Position numbers and translations under genes: made by a program. From an uncultured Croceitalea sp. (GTDB lineage: Bacteria > Bacteroidota > Bacteroidia > Flavobacteriales > Flavobacteriaceae): a stretch of DNA of 61,275 nt. The stretch covers positions 1 to 61,275 of the forward strand of contig CALGQU010000167.1 in NCBI GenBank assembly GCA_937959125.1. Reading direction: 5' to 3'. Under the pieces are notes generated by a model, which was given only the letters and a program-made list of their open reading frames with translations, was not told where the DNA came from and made no database searches. Shown here piece after piece: positions 24,439 to 32,802 of the stretch; positions within the stretch are counted from its first letter, which is position 1, and each line of letters begins with the position of its first letter.

Positions 24439-25689
24439 ATGCAATTAAAAAGAGTTGTAGTTACCGGTTTGGGTGCTTTAACACCCATAGGCAACAATAT
24501 AAAAACCTATTGGGACGGACTAAAGAACGGGAAAAGCGGTTCTGCCCCCATTACATATTATGATACGGAGAAGTTCAAAACCAAATTTGCTTGCGAACTT
24601 AAAGACTTTGATCCCCTTAACTTTTTTGATAGAAAAGAAGCCAGAAAATTGGACCGTTTTGCACAGTATGCCTTGGTTTCCTCTGATGAGGCCATAGTGG
24701 ATTCCGGATTGGATTTGGATAAGGTGGACAAGTTTAAGGTAGGTGTTGTTTGGGGCGCGGGCATCGGTGGTTTGGAGACCTTTCAAACCGAAGTATTGAA
24801 TTTTGCCGCTGGCGATGGCACGCCAAGGTTCAATCCTTTTTTTATTCCAAAAATGATTGCGGATATCGCACCTGGAAACATATCCATCAAACATGGATTT
24901 ATGGGGCCTAATTACACTACGGTAAGTGCATGTGCCTCTTCTGCAAATGCCATGATAGATGCCCTTAATTATATTCGTTTGGGCCATTGCAATGTGGTCG
25001 TGACCGGGGGCAGTGAAGCTGCCGTCACTATTGCTGGGATGGGTGGTTTTAACGCTATGCATGCCTTGTCCACAAGAAATGAAAGTCCAGAAACGGCCTC
25101 CAGACCCTTTGATGCCACTAGGGACGGTTTTGTTCTTGGCGAAGGGGCCGGTGCTTTAATATTGGAAGAATACGAACACGCAAAAGCGAGGGGCGCTAAA
25201 ATCTATGCAGAGGTCGTAGGTGGAGGCCTTTCCAGTGATGCGTACCACATGACCGCACCACATCCGGATGGTATTGGGGTGGTAAAAGTTATGGAAAACT
25301 GCTTAGAGAATGCAGGTTTAAAAGCGTCGGACGTAGATGCTATCAACACCCACGGAACATCAACGCCGTTGGGAGATGTAGCAGAGTTAAAAGCGATATC
25401 AAAAGTATTTGGGGAGCATGCCACCAACATCAATATTAATTCTACAAAATCCATGACCGGTCATTTGTTGGGAGCTGCAGGGGCCATTGAGGCCATCGCG
25501 TCCATTTTGGCCATGGAACACAGTTTGGTGCCTCCTACCATTAACCATAGCGTGGTAGACGAGAACATCGACCCTTCCTTAAACCTAACCTTGAACAAGG
25601 CGCAGGAACGGGAGGTAAAAGTAGCCATGAGCAACACCTTTGGTTTTGGCGGTCATAATGCCTGTGTAGTATTCAAAAAAATAGATTAA
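24439..25689 (+). CDS. fabF: Beta-ketoacyl-ACP synthase II
   Basis: A 416-aa condensing enzyme of fatty-acid elongation. The active site Cys165 lies in TVSACASSANAM; the catalytic histidines are in NTHGTSTPLGD and SMTGHLLGAAGA. The length is normal. It lies downstream of acpP and 8 bp upstream of rnc. Confidence 0.95.
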   Translation: MQLKRVVVTGLGALTPIGNNIKTYWDGLKNGKSGSAPITYYDTEKFKTKFACELKDFDPLNFFDRKEARKLDRFAQYALVSSDEAIVDSGLDLDKVDKFKVGVVWGAGIGGLETFQTEVLNFAAGDGTPRFNPFFIPKMIADIAPGNISIKHGFMGPNYTTVSACASSANAMIDALNYIRLGHCNVVVTGGSEAAVTIAGMGGFNAMHALSTRNESPETASRPFDATRDGFVLGEGAGALILEEYEHAKARGAKIYAEVVGGGLSSDAYHMTAPHPDGIGVVKVMENCLENAGLKASDVDAINTHGTSTPLGDVAELKAISKVFGEHATNININSTKSMTGHLLGAAGAIEAIASILAMEHSLVPPTINHSVVDENIDPSLNLTLNKAQEREVKVAMSNTFGFGGHNACVVFKKID

Positions 25690-25697
25690 TCCTTTAG

Positions 25698-26435
25698 ATG
25701 AAATTTTCACCCAAAATATTTAGTTCCCATTCGAAATCGGATGGGGATTTTTTTTTGGGTATTAAGGGAATACTAGGTTTTAAACCCAAGAAAATAGCGG
25801 TCTACAAAAAGGCCTTTTTACACCGCTCCCTCAACAAGCGCGATAAAAAAGGCAATCCTATGAACTATGAGCGCTTGGAATTTTTGGGTGATGCCATGCT
25901 GGGGACCATAATTTCTAAGCATCTGTATAGCGAAGTGCCGGAGGGTGACGAAGGCTATTTAACCAAAATGCGTTCCAAAATTGTGAGCCGTAAGCATTTG
26001 AACCAGTTAGGAAAGGATTTGAACTTGCTGCATTATGTAGAAAGTAGAATACCAAAATCGCATTTTGGGGAGAATATCCACGGGAATGTTTTTGAAGCCC
26101 TGGTGGGGGCCATTTATTTGGATAGGGGCTATGTTTTTTGTGAGAAATTCATTCAGACTAGGGTTATTGAGCCCTATGTGGATATAGAGCAATTGGAAGG
26201 TAAGGTTATAAGTTACAAAAGCTTGGTCATCGAATGGTGCCAAAAGCAGAAAAAGCCCTTCCATTATGAGATTTATGAAGATACGGGCAATGACGCATTA
26301 AAGCATTTTGCCGTTAAACTTACCATTGACAAACGCATTCTTGCCAAAGCCAGGGCAACATCAAAAAAAAAGGCCGAGGAAAAAGCTTCAAAACGAGCCT
26401 ATTTTGCGTTACAACATAAAATGGAAGATGAATAA
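25698..26435 (+). CDS. rnc: Ribonuclease III
   Basis: A 245-aa double-strand RNA endonuclease for rRNA and mRNA processing. The signature NYERLEFLGDAMLG (residues 57-70) and the second acidic site FEALVGAIYLDRG are present. A C-terminal dsRNA-binding domain covers about residues 168-238 (YKSLVIEWCQKQKKPFHYEI). It is separated from fabF by 8 bp, an arrangement common in this phylum. Confidence 0.94.
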   Translation: MKFSPKIFSSHSKSDGDFFLGIKGILGFKPKKIAVYKKAFLHRSLNKRDKKGNPMNYERLEFLGDAMLGTIISKHLYSEVPEGDEGYLTKMRSKIVSRKHLNQLGKDLNLLHYVESRIPKSHFGENIHGNVFEALVGAIYLDRGYVFCEKFIQTRVIEPYVDIEQLEGKVISYKSLVIEWCQKQKKPFHYEIYEDTGNDALKHFAVKLTIDKRILAKARATSKKKAEEKASKRAYFALQHKMEDE

Positions 26436-26548
26436 GCGTTAAGAAATAGCAAACTCAAACGTTTTCGAAGGACTTAGGAACCCTATTCCCTATAATACAC
26501 TAGGCTGGTTTAGGGATTAGAACTATATTTACAATTCGCATTTATTTG

Positions 26549-27019
26549 ATGGTTACAACGCATAGGATATCTACAGATTGGGATGAGGATAGCTTTAAGC
26601 TAATTGCATTGCACTGTAATTTAAGTGATTATGCCATGGCGTACCATGTGAACAAGGCCGCTAATCTAAAGCTACAGAGAAGGAGGGAAGATTTGGATGA
26701 CAAGACAATTTCCTTTCCCGTTTTTGAGTGGGAAGATTCCATAAGCGATTGCCATTGGACACTCGTTCAAAACCACATTAAAAAAGAAGAAGCAAAAGCA
26801 GATGAAGGACTTTTTGCAGAGTACCTAACCTTACGCAACCATTATTTGATGGAGGAACGAAAAGAAGTGGATTATTTCTTAAAGATAGAAGCGGAGCAGG
26901 AGCAAGAAGGATTGTTGGAACATATGGTTACGGCATGTAATGCTATTCCTATGGTACTTACCGCTTACAAGATTGATGCAGAAGAACTAACAACAAAACA
27001 AAATCTAATTTTTTTATAA
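26549..27019 (+). CDS. IPExxxVDY family protein
   Basis: A 156-aa protein named for a motif that here reads MEERKEVDY, so E and VDY are kept while the leading IP is not. No signal peptide or membrane segment. The function is unknown, but the gene sits between rnc and pyk across Flavobacteriia. I chose the ATG at 26549 over the TTG one codon earlier. The stop and the pyk start overlap as TAATG, giving translational coupling. Confidence 0.88.
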   Translation: MVTTHRISTDWDEDSFKLIALHCNLSDYAMAYHVNKAANLKLQRRREDLDDKTISFPVFEWEDSISDCHWTLVQNHIKKEEAKADEGLFAEYLTLRNHYLMEERKEVDYFLKIEAEQEQEGLLEHMVTACNAIPMVLTAYKIDAEELTTKQNLIFL

Positions 27020-28461
27020 TGCCTACTAAGAAGAAAACCAAAATTGTAGCTACACTTGGACCCGCTACGAGCAAGAAGGAAGTATTGAGAGAGATGATAA
27101 ACGCTGGGGTCGATGTGTTTCGGATCAATTTTTCACATGCCAGTTATGATGACGTAAAGGAACGCATTGTGATGATTAGGGAACTCAGTGAAGAAATGGG
27201 TATACATACCGCGATATTGGCAGATTTACAAGGGCCAAAATTAAGGGTCGGGGTTATGGGAGGTGAAGTTGTTGTTGCTCCCGGTGATGAAATCCTATTT
27301 GTTACAGGTGAACCCTTTGAAGGAAGTGCGGAGCGTGTCTATATGAACTATGAGAGTTTTCCAAGGGATGTAAAACCAGGGGAACGTGTCTTACTTGACG
27401 ATGGAAAACTGATTTTTGAGGTCGTATCAAGTAATGGTGATAATGAGGTTAAGGCCAAAGTGATCCAAGGCGGACCCTTAAAGTCTAAAAAAGGGGTCAA
27501 CCTGCCCAATACCAATATTTCACTTCCTGCATTGACCGAAAAAGATATTAAGGATGCCATTTTTGCGGTAAGCCAAGATGTTGATTGGATCGCACTTTCT
27601 TTTGTACGGTTCAGTCAAGATTTGATCGATCTGCAGAACCTGATCAAAGAGCATACGGAACATAAGATTCCCATCATCGCTAAAATTGAAAAACCGGAAG
27701 CGGTGGAAAATATTGAGAAAATCGTTGCGTACTGCGATGGTCTTATGGTAGCCCGTGGGGATTTAGGTGTGGAAATCCCAGCACACGAGGTGCCGTTGAT
27801 CCAGAAGAAATTGGTGTTGACCGCTAAAAAAGCCCGGATACCGGTAATCATAGCTACCCAAATGATGGAAACCATGATTACAAGCCTTACCCCAACAAGG
27901 GCAGAGGTAAACGATGTGGCCAACTCCGTTATGGACGGTGCAGATGCGGTAATGCTTTCCGGGGAAACCTCGGTAGGGAATTATCCGGTACAGGTGATCG
28001 AAAAAATGACCAGTATCCTTAAAAGTGTGGAAGGTTCCAATTTAATAACCGTCCCACAGAACCCACCGCATATAAAGACGAAAAGATACATTACCAAATC
28101 CGTATGTTACCATGCGGCCCTTATGGCCAATGAAATTCAGGCGAAAGCCATTTCAACATTGACCAATAGTGGGTATACGGCTTTTCAAATTTCGGCTTGG
28201 AGGCCCAGCGCACATATTTTGGTCTTTACATCCAATAAAAGAATACTTTCCCAATTAAATCTCCTTTGGGGCGTAAAAGCGTTTTATTACGACCGTTACG
28301 TATCCACGGATGAAACCATAGATGACGTAAACCAAATTGCTTGTAAGAAAGGGTTTTTGGATGTTGGGGACATGCTTATCAGTTTGGCCGCAATGCCCAT
28401 AAAGGATAAAGGAATGGTGAATACCTTGCGCGTTACGGAAATAGAGACGTGCTCGTTTTAG
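27019..28461 (+). CDS. pyk: Pyruvate kinase
   Basis: A 480-aa glycolytic enzyme converting PEP and ADP to pyruvate and ATP. Hallmarks include ADLQGPKLRVGVMGG, the active-site lysine in IPIIAKIEKPEAVENI, and LMVARGDLGVEIPAHEVP with the Mg-binding Glu/Asp. The C-terminal allosteric domain is present. It starts in TAATG overlap with the upstream gene and overlaps the convergent PAS gene by 4 bp. Confidence 0.96.
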   Translation: MPTKKKTKIVATLGPATSKKEVLREMINAGVDVFRINFSHASYDDVKERIVMIRELSEEMGIHTAILADLQGPKLRVGVMGGEVVVAPGDEILFVTGEPFEGSAERVYMNYESFPRDVKPGERVLLDDGKLIFEVVSSNGDNEVKAKVIQGGPLKSKKGVNLPNTNISLPALTEKDIKDAIFAVSQDVDWIALSFVRFSQDLIDLQNLIKEHTEHKIPIIAKIEKPEAVENIEKIVAYCDGLMVARGDLGVEIPAHEVPLIQKKLVLTAKKARIPVIIATQMMETMITSLTPTRAEVNDVANSVMDGADAVMLSGETSVGNYPVQVIEKMTSILKSVEGSNLITVPQNPPHIKTKRYITKSVCYHAALMANEIQAKAISTLTNSGYTAFQISAWRPSAHILVFTSNKRILSQLNLLWGVKAFYYDRYVSTDETIDDVNQIACKKGFLDVGDMLISLAAMPIKDKGMVNTLRVTEIETCSF

Positions 28462-28979
28462 GCAACTTCTTTTTCGAACGCAATGAAGTTGACCACCTCA
28501 CCTTTGGTATTTTTAACAGGTTGCCCTTGTATCCAACAATTATAGGTAGAACCGTCTTTTCTATAATTTAAGATAACGGCCTCAAAAGCCTGTTTGTTTC
28601 TTACGGCGGTAGCGATTTTTGAAGCCGTGGTTGTACAGGTAGCCTCCCCTTGGAACATTTTTGGCTGTTTACCAATGATTTCATCCGGGGTATACCCGTT
28701 CATATCAAAAATGGAATGGGTCGCATGGACAATTTTAAGCGCAGTATCAGTGACAACGATGACATGCTTTTTGCCCAAGATTTCCTCTTCAATATCTTGG
28801 GGTATTTTCCATCTGTTTTTTTTGGAAAGTTGATCCAAAACAGCAATATCCTTAAGATTGTGGGATACGGTTAAGAGGTTCTTGGAAAATAGGTCCCAAG
28901 CACTTACAGGCATACTTTTAAATTGTTGTTTGGTGTAAAAAGAATGGGCCGCTTTGTCGTAATGTTGTATCTCTTTCAT
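28458..28979 (-). CDS. Stand-alone PAS-domain protein (LOV-like, no photoactive Cys)
   Basis: A 173-aa protein with about 65 helical residues, then a PAS domain (residues ~70-173). The sequence IIGKQPKMFQGEATCTTTAS aligns with the LOV motif GxNCRFLQG, but PKM stands where the flavin-reactive Cys should be. ILNYRKDGSTYNCWIQGQPV and GEVVNFIAFEKEVA complete the fold. No output domain is attached. It is probably a sensor binding other proteins or a ligand. I chose the ATG at 28979 over the TTG at 28985. Confidence 0.85.
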   Translation of the reverse strand: MKEIQHYDKAAHSFYTKQQFKSMPVSAWDLFSKNLLTVSHNLKDIAVLDQLSKKNRWKIPQDIEEEILGKKHVIVVTDTALKIVHATHSIFDMNGYTPDEIIGKQPKMFQGEATCTTTASKIATAVRNKQAFEAVILNYRKDGSTYNCWIQGQPVKNTKGEVVNFIAFEKEVA

Positions 28980-29129
28980 ATTCAATACTATGAAAAGTTG
29001 CAGAGCTTGAAAAATTTATAACGATCATTAACAGTTCTGTTCAAAAAAATGGCTTGGTACACGCAACTACAAGGGTGTAAGAGTCAACAAAAATTATAGA
29101 CTAAATTGTCATAAATAGAAAGAACCATT

Positions 29130-29978
29130 ATGCGATTGGAGTTTCACGAACCAAAATTGAACGCTGTTTTGGGGCTTACGGATAGCATTAAAACCGACGA
29201 AAATAGGTTTCCGGATACGGAAAATACCATCAAGTTTTTATGGAATAGAAATAAGGTTTCAGTAACCGTTGCGATTGATGGTTTGGCCATGGAACTTGGC
29301 CCCAATCAAATAATGACGGCCACCTATTTGCAAAAGTTGTCCTTTGCTTCTACCCAATTGCCGTTAACGGCAATTCTGTTCAATAGGGAGTTTTATTGTA
29401 TATCGGATCATGATAATGAAGTGTCCTGCAACGGAATTTTGTTTTTTGGCACGCAGGATATCCCTATAATTACCATTCCACAAGAATTGCAAAAACGTTT
29501 TGACTTGCTCTATGAGGTGTTGGTAGAAGAATTTGCAACCCCCGATGCCATACAAGGAGACATGCTCCAAATGATGCTTAAGCGCTTCATTATTATGAGT
29601 ACACGGTTGGCAAAGGAACAATTAAAACTCAAAAACCTGGACAATGACCAAATAGAAGTCATTAGAAAATTCAATTACTTGGTGGATATCCATTATAAGA
29701 CCAAGAGAAAGGTAAGCGATTATGCAGAACTCTTGTTTAAATCGCCAAAAACCCTTTCCAATTTATTTTCCCTCTATAATCAAAAATCCCCCCAACGTAT
29801 TATTTTGGATCGTTTGGCATTGGAAGCAAAACGATTAATGCATTTTACGGACAAGCAAAACCAAGAAATTGCTTTTGAACTTGGTTTTAACGACCCCGCG
29901 CATTTTAGTCGGTTTTTCAAGAAAATGACCCAAATGACACCTTCGGAGTACCGCGAAACCCCAGAAAAAGCTGGCTAA
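29130..29978 (+). CDS. AraC-family transcriptional regulator (282 aa)
   Basis: An N-terminal cupin-like sensing region covers about residues 1-150 (VTVAIDGLAMELGPNQIM). The C-terminal AraC domain has YAELLFKSPKTLSNLFSLYN and, in the second HTH, IAFELGFNDPAHFSRFFKKM followed by TQMTPSEYRE. It precedes the His-rich micro-ORF and the AhpD-like gene on the same strand and is a plausible regulator of them. Confidence 0.9.
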   Translation: MRLEFHEPKLNAVLGLTDSIKTDENRFPDTENTIKFLWNRNKVSVTVAIDGLAMELGPNQIMTATYLQKLSFASTQLPLTAILFNREFYCISDHDNEVSCNGILFFGTQDIPIITIPQELQKRFDLLYEVLVEEFATPDAIQGDMLQMMLKRFIIMSTRLAKEQLKLKNLDNDQIEVIRKFNYLVDIHYKTKRKVSDYAELLFKSPKTLSNLFSLYNQKSPQRIILDRLALEAKRLMHFTDKQNQEIAFELGFNDPAHFSRFFKKMTQMTPSEYRETPEKAG

Positions 29979-30067
29979 AGGAAATTTCTGCAAGTAGTCG
30001 GGAAATTGCTACTAACAAATGGCTCCACTATTGCCGCATCTTTGCCGTATAATTTTAAAACGTAAAG

Positions 30068-30226
30068 ATGATGAAGCCAATAGAAAAATCAATTTTTAAT
30101 CTAATCGAAATATTTAAAGGACGCAGAACCGCTACCCTACAAAGTGCCATATCACATAATCACTGTGAACAAAAACACCATCACGATTTTTATTGTGATG
30201 CAGAAAAACCACACATCCCAAGTTAG
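30068..30226 (+). CDS. 52-aa His/Cys-rich micro-protein
   Basis: The ATG-started frame MMKPIEKSIFNLIEIFKGRR continues TATLQSAISHNHCEQKHHHD and FYCDAEKPHIPS. Six histidines and two cysteines fall in a 20-residue stretch, a pattern compatible with binding Zn, Cu or Ni. There is no signal peptide. It lies between the AraC gene and the AhpD-like gene. Family not recognised. Confidence 0.48.
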   Translation: MMKPIEKSIFNLIEIFKGRRTATLQSAISHNHCEQKHHHDFYCDAEKPHIPS

Positions 30227-30281
30227 GGATAGGACTAACGACCACCGGAAACCCAAAATAAAAATCAATTAGTAAATCAGG

Positions 30282-30301
30282 GATTGTCCTTAAGGACAAT
30301 C
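30282..30301. promoter_or_regulatory. Perfect 20-bp palindrome upstream of the AhpD-like gene
   Basis: GATTGTCCTTAAGGACAATC, a perfect palindrome 17 bp before the ATG at 30319. It is followed by A residues rather than T, so it is not a terminator for the plus strand. It fits an operator for a dimeric regulator, or an mRNA leader hairpin. Confidence 0.5.
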
Positions 30302-30318
30302 AAAAAAAATTAAGAATT

Positions 30319-30861
30319 ATGAGTAAATTTCAAGTTCCTACAAAAGACCAGGTAAGTACTACCAATCAAGCTATTTTTGATAATTTGGAAAACGCATTGG
30401 GTTTTGTACCTAATCTATATGCCACATACGCCTATTCCAACAATGCATTACAGAATTACTTGAACCTTTCCAATGCCAAAACATCCTTAACGGCCAAGGA
30501 GAAAGAAGTGGTTAATTTGGCGGTTAGCCAAGTAAACGAATGTTCCTACTGTTTGGCTGCACATACCGCTATTGGAAAAATGAACGATTTTACGGAAGCG
30601 CAAATTATGGAACTAAGGGCAGGTACGGCCTCATTTGATCCTAAATTGAACGCTTTGGCCGCTTTGGCAAAGAACATTACTGAAAATAGAGGGGCCACGG
30701 ATACGGCGGTAGTTTCCAATTTTTTTGATGCAGGATGGACAAAGGAAAACTTGGTAGATACCATTGTTTTAGTGGGTGATAAGACCATTTCCAATTATTT
30801 GCACAAAACAACGGACGTACCGGTAGATTTTCCTGAGGCACTGCCATTGGATTTAGCCTAA
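30319..30861 (+). CDS. Carboxymuconolactone decarboxylase / AhpD-like protein
   Basis: A 180-aa AhpD-fold protein with the redox motif ECSYCLAAHT (Cys75, Cys78, His82), which in AhpD relays electrons to a peroxiredoxin. It is probably an antioxidant or peroxidase-type reductase; no peroxiredoxin gene is adjacent. It follows a strong palindrome, which suggests regulated expression, possibly by the nearby AraC-type protein. Confidence 0.9.
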   Translation: MSKFQVPTKDQVSTTNQAIFDNLENALGFVPNLYATYAYSNNALQNYLNLSNAKTSLTAKEKEVVNLAVSQVNECSYCLAAHTAIGKMNDFTEAQIMELRAGTASFDPKLNALAALAKNITENRGATDTAVVSNFFDAGWTKENLVDTIVLVGDKTISNYLHKTTDVPVDFPEALPLDLA

Positions 30862-30887
30862 ACAATTCAAAAAGTAATCTTAAATAA

Positions 30888-30924
30888 GGTCGTGTTTTTG
30901 AAATTTTTTAAAGAAAGCACGACC
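30888..30924 (+). terminator. Hairpin after the AhpD-like gene
   Basis: GGTCGTG / CACGACC with an inner T-rich/A-rich pairing (TTTTT / AAAGAAA), 27 bp after the stop. No T tract follows, so termination efficiency is uncertain. Confidence 0.4.
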
Positions 30925-30989
30925 AAGCACATATGTATAACCAATGGTCCTTAAAAAAAGAAACGGACCTTTAATAAAGTAAAATGATC

Positions 30990-31409
30990 ATGAAAAAAAT
31001 AATCACAGTAGTAGCATTGGCATTGACATCTGTATTCTACGCCCAAGAAGCAACCGGCGAGAAAAAAATGGACAAGATGGAAGGTAAGATGATGGAAAAA
31101 AGGGTAAAGACCATTGCTTTGGAACAAACCTCTGGGGAGTTTACCCAAAAACATCTTACGGTCAATGAAGGAACATACATTTTTGAAGTCAGCAATAGTG
31201 GGGTAGATCACAATGTTGGTTTCGTATTGGTAGAAAAAGGGAAGGACATTAGCAAACCTGAAAATCATATACAAACGGCTTATGTAACAGCTCCTGTTGG
31301 AACGGACAGCAAGCAAACTTCAAAACCTACAAACCTAAAAAAGGGAGAATATGTGTATTTCTGCCCTTTAAACCCTACAAGCACGGACAATACGTTGACC
31401 GTACAGTAA
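30990..31409 (+). CDS. Secreted cupredoxin-like protein
   Basis: A 139-aa protein with a signal peptide ending near SVFYAQ and a Lys/Met-rich linker (MDKMEGKMMEK), then a cupredoxin-like beta-sandwich. One His (SGVDHNVGFVLVEK) and one Cys (YVYFCPLNPTSTDN) of a type-1 copper site remain, but the usual His and Met after the Cys are missing. It may not bind copper in the classical way. I chose the ATG at 30990 over one two codons upstream. A terminator follows. Confidence 0.8.
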   Translation: MKKIITVVALALTSVFYAQEATGEKKMDKMEGKMMEKRVKTIALEQTSGEFTQKHLTVNEGTYIFEVSNSGVDHNVGFVLVEKGKDISKPENHIQTAYVTAPVGTDSKQTSKPTNLKKGEYVYFCPLNPTSTDNTLTVQ

Positions 31410-31494
31410 AGAAGTTGATATTGACCTTTTGGCAAACTGACCCAGTGCTGGAAAATAGGGGTTCAATTATCGAGTAAGAATCATGTTGGGTTGT

Positions 31495-31546
31495 AAATCC
31501 TGTTGGATCTATATGAATTTTCATAGGACCAACAGGATTTCTTTTT
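31495..31546 (+). terminator. Intrinsic terminator of the cupredoxin-like gene
   Basis: AAATCCTGTTGG / CCAACAGGATTT, a 12-bp stem with a 22-nt loop, followed by CTTTTTG, 86 bp after the stop. Confidence 0.75.
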
Positions 31547-31568
31547 GCTGGGAATTGATAATCCCTTA

Positions 31569-31588
31569 GAGACCTTTGCAAAGGTCTC
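31569..31588. repeat. 20-bp perfect palindrome at the 3' end of tetR
   Basis: GAGACCTTTGCAAAGGTCTC, two bases from the TetR stop codon. It has no T tract, so it may be a weak terminator or a protein-binding site. Confidence 0.45.
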
Positions 31589-31590
31589 CC

Positions 31591-32169
31591 TTATTTAATG
31601 GCGATTCCGGCAAATAAAGAAGGACCAATGCTTTTGGCCAAATGGATAGGCCAGTCGTTTTTATGAAAATGACTTTCCATAATCGCACTTTCATATAATA
31701 AATAGAGCCCTCCGGATATTCGCTCTGTTTCTGCTTTGGAAATGTTCATTAGATTATCGCCAACCACTTCTCCCAAGAAGAATAGAAGTTCCTTTTTTTG
31801 CTGTTGTATTACCGCTGCTATATGCACATTTTCGGGTGGAAGTTCGCTCATGGTCTTACTGGACCAACACCCGTAAAAATCCCCTTTTCTGTATAGGTCC
31901 CTTAAATAATCAAAAATACCCAGCAATTGCTGACGCCCTTCCATCTTAGCGGCGATATAAGGTCTTAGTTCCCCCATAAAATCGTGGTGCTTTTTCTCTA
32001 AGTAGGCAATGCAAAGTGCCTCTTTCGATTTAAAATGGTGGTAGAGTGTAGCTTTTGCAACCCCTGATTTTGCAATTATTTCATTGATTCCGGTAGAATT
32101 GTAACCATTGACATAGAACAATGAACTTGCCGTTTCTACAATATGTTCCTTGATATTCGGTTTTTTCAT
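31591..32169 (-). CDS. TetR/AcrR-family transcriptional regulator
   Basis: A 192-aa repressor-type protein. The N-terminal HTH reads SLFYVNGYNSTGINEIIAKS then GVAKATLYHHFKSKEAL. The C-terminal ligand-binding half includes FYGCWSSKTMSELPPEN. A candidate operator (AGACTGGTCT) lies 18 bp upstream of its ATG, suggesting autoregulation. The divergent neighbour is a small-multidrug-export family gene. Confidence 0.92.
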   Translation of the reverse strand: MKKPNIKEHIVETASSLFYVNGYNSTGINEIIAKSGVAKATLYHHFKSKEALCIAYLEKKHHDFMGELRPYIAAKMEGRQQLLGIFDYLRDLYRKGDFYGCWSSKTMSELPPENVHIAAVIQQQKKELLFFLGEVVGDNLMNISKAETERISGGLYLLYESAIMESHFHKNDWPIHLAKSIGPSLFAGIAIK

Positions 32170-32186
32170 AACCTAAAGATAAAAAA

Positions 32187-32200
32187 AGACTGGTCTGTCT
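32187..32200. promoter_or_regulatory. Candidate TetR operator
   Basis: AGACTGGTCTGTCT contains AGAC-TG-GTCT, the type of palindrome bound by several TetR-family repressors such as LmrA/YxaF. It lies 18 bp 5' of the tetR ATG, over its expected promoter. Confidence 0.5.
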
Positions 32201-32245
32201 ACTGTGATAAAGCTTCTTTTTTAGCACAATTGACCCAATTTTACG

Positions 32246-32265
32246 ATACGTTGGAAGAAACGTAT
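32246..32265. repeat. Inverted repeat in the tetR / export-protein intergenic region
   Basis: ATACGTT GGAAGA AACGTAT: 7-bp arms with a 6-bp spacer. It could be a second regulatory site in the divergent region. Confidence 0.35.
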
Positions 32266-32349
32266 TCTTCGGATACTTTTTAGTGCACTTTTAGCGTTTC
32301 ATTGGCTGCATTCAGATACTTTGAGTTATAGCTTTACAAAAAATTGCCA

Positions 32350-32799
32350 ATGATAGATTTAATAACCGCTATTTTATGGAGTATTTCTCCCTTTGGGGAA
32401 TCCAAGGTAGGTATTCCCTATGGGATTTCGCAAGGGGTCAATAGTTATCTGGTTTTTATTTGCTGTTTTTTGGCCAACCTGCTGGTATTTCCGTTAATGC
32501 TTTTCTTTTTAAATTATGTAAATCAAGGTCTGATCAGATGGCGACCGTATAAAAAGGCAGCGGTTTGGGTGGCAAAACGTGCCAAAGTGGGTACGGGCGA
32601 CAAAATTCAAAAATTCGGTTTTTTTGGTTTGGCACTTTTTGTAATGATTCCTTTGCCCGGCACCGGGGTTTATGCCGGGACCATAGCGACCTACCTTTTT
32701 AGGATGGAACGCAAAAAAGCTTTTATGGCCAATGCTATAGGTATTTTGGCCTCTTCCCTAATTATCTGGACTTTTGCCGTTTCTGTAAAGTCCATATAG
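32350..32799 (+). CDS. Small multi-drug export family membrane protein
   Basis: A 149-aa protein with about four membrane segments. It matches the Sm_multidrug_ex family with GESKVGIPYGISQGVN near the N-terminus and FFGLALFVMIPLPGTGVYAG in the middle. The real substrate is unproven despite the family name. I chose the ATG at 32350 over the TTG at 32344. It is divergent from tetR. Confidence 0.87.
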   Translation: MIDLITAILWSISPFGESKVGIPYGISQGVNSYLVFICCFLANLLVFPLMLFFLNYVNQGLIRWRPYKKAAVWVAKRAKVGTGDKIQKFGFFGLALFVMIPLPGTGVYAGTIATYLFRMERKKAFMANAIGILASSLIIWTFAVSVKSI

Positions 32800-32802
32800 C
32801 TC

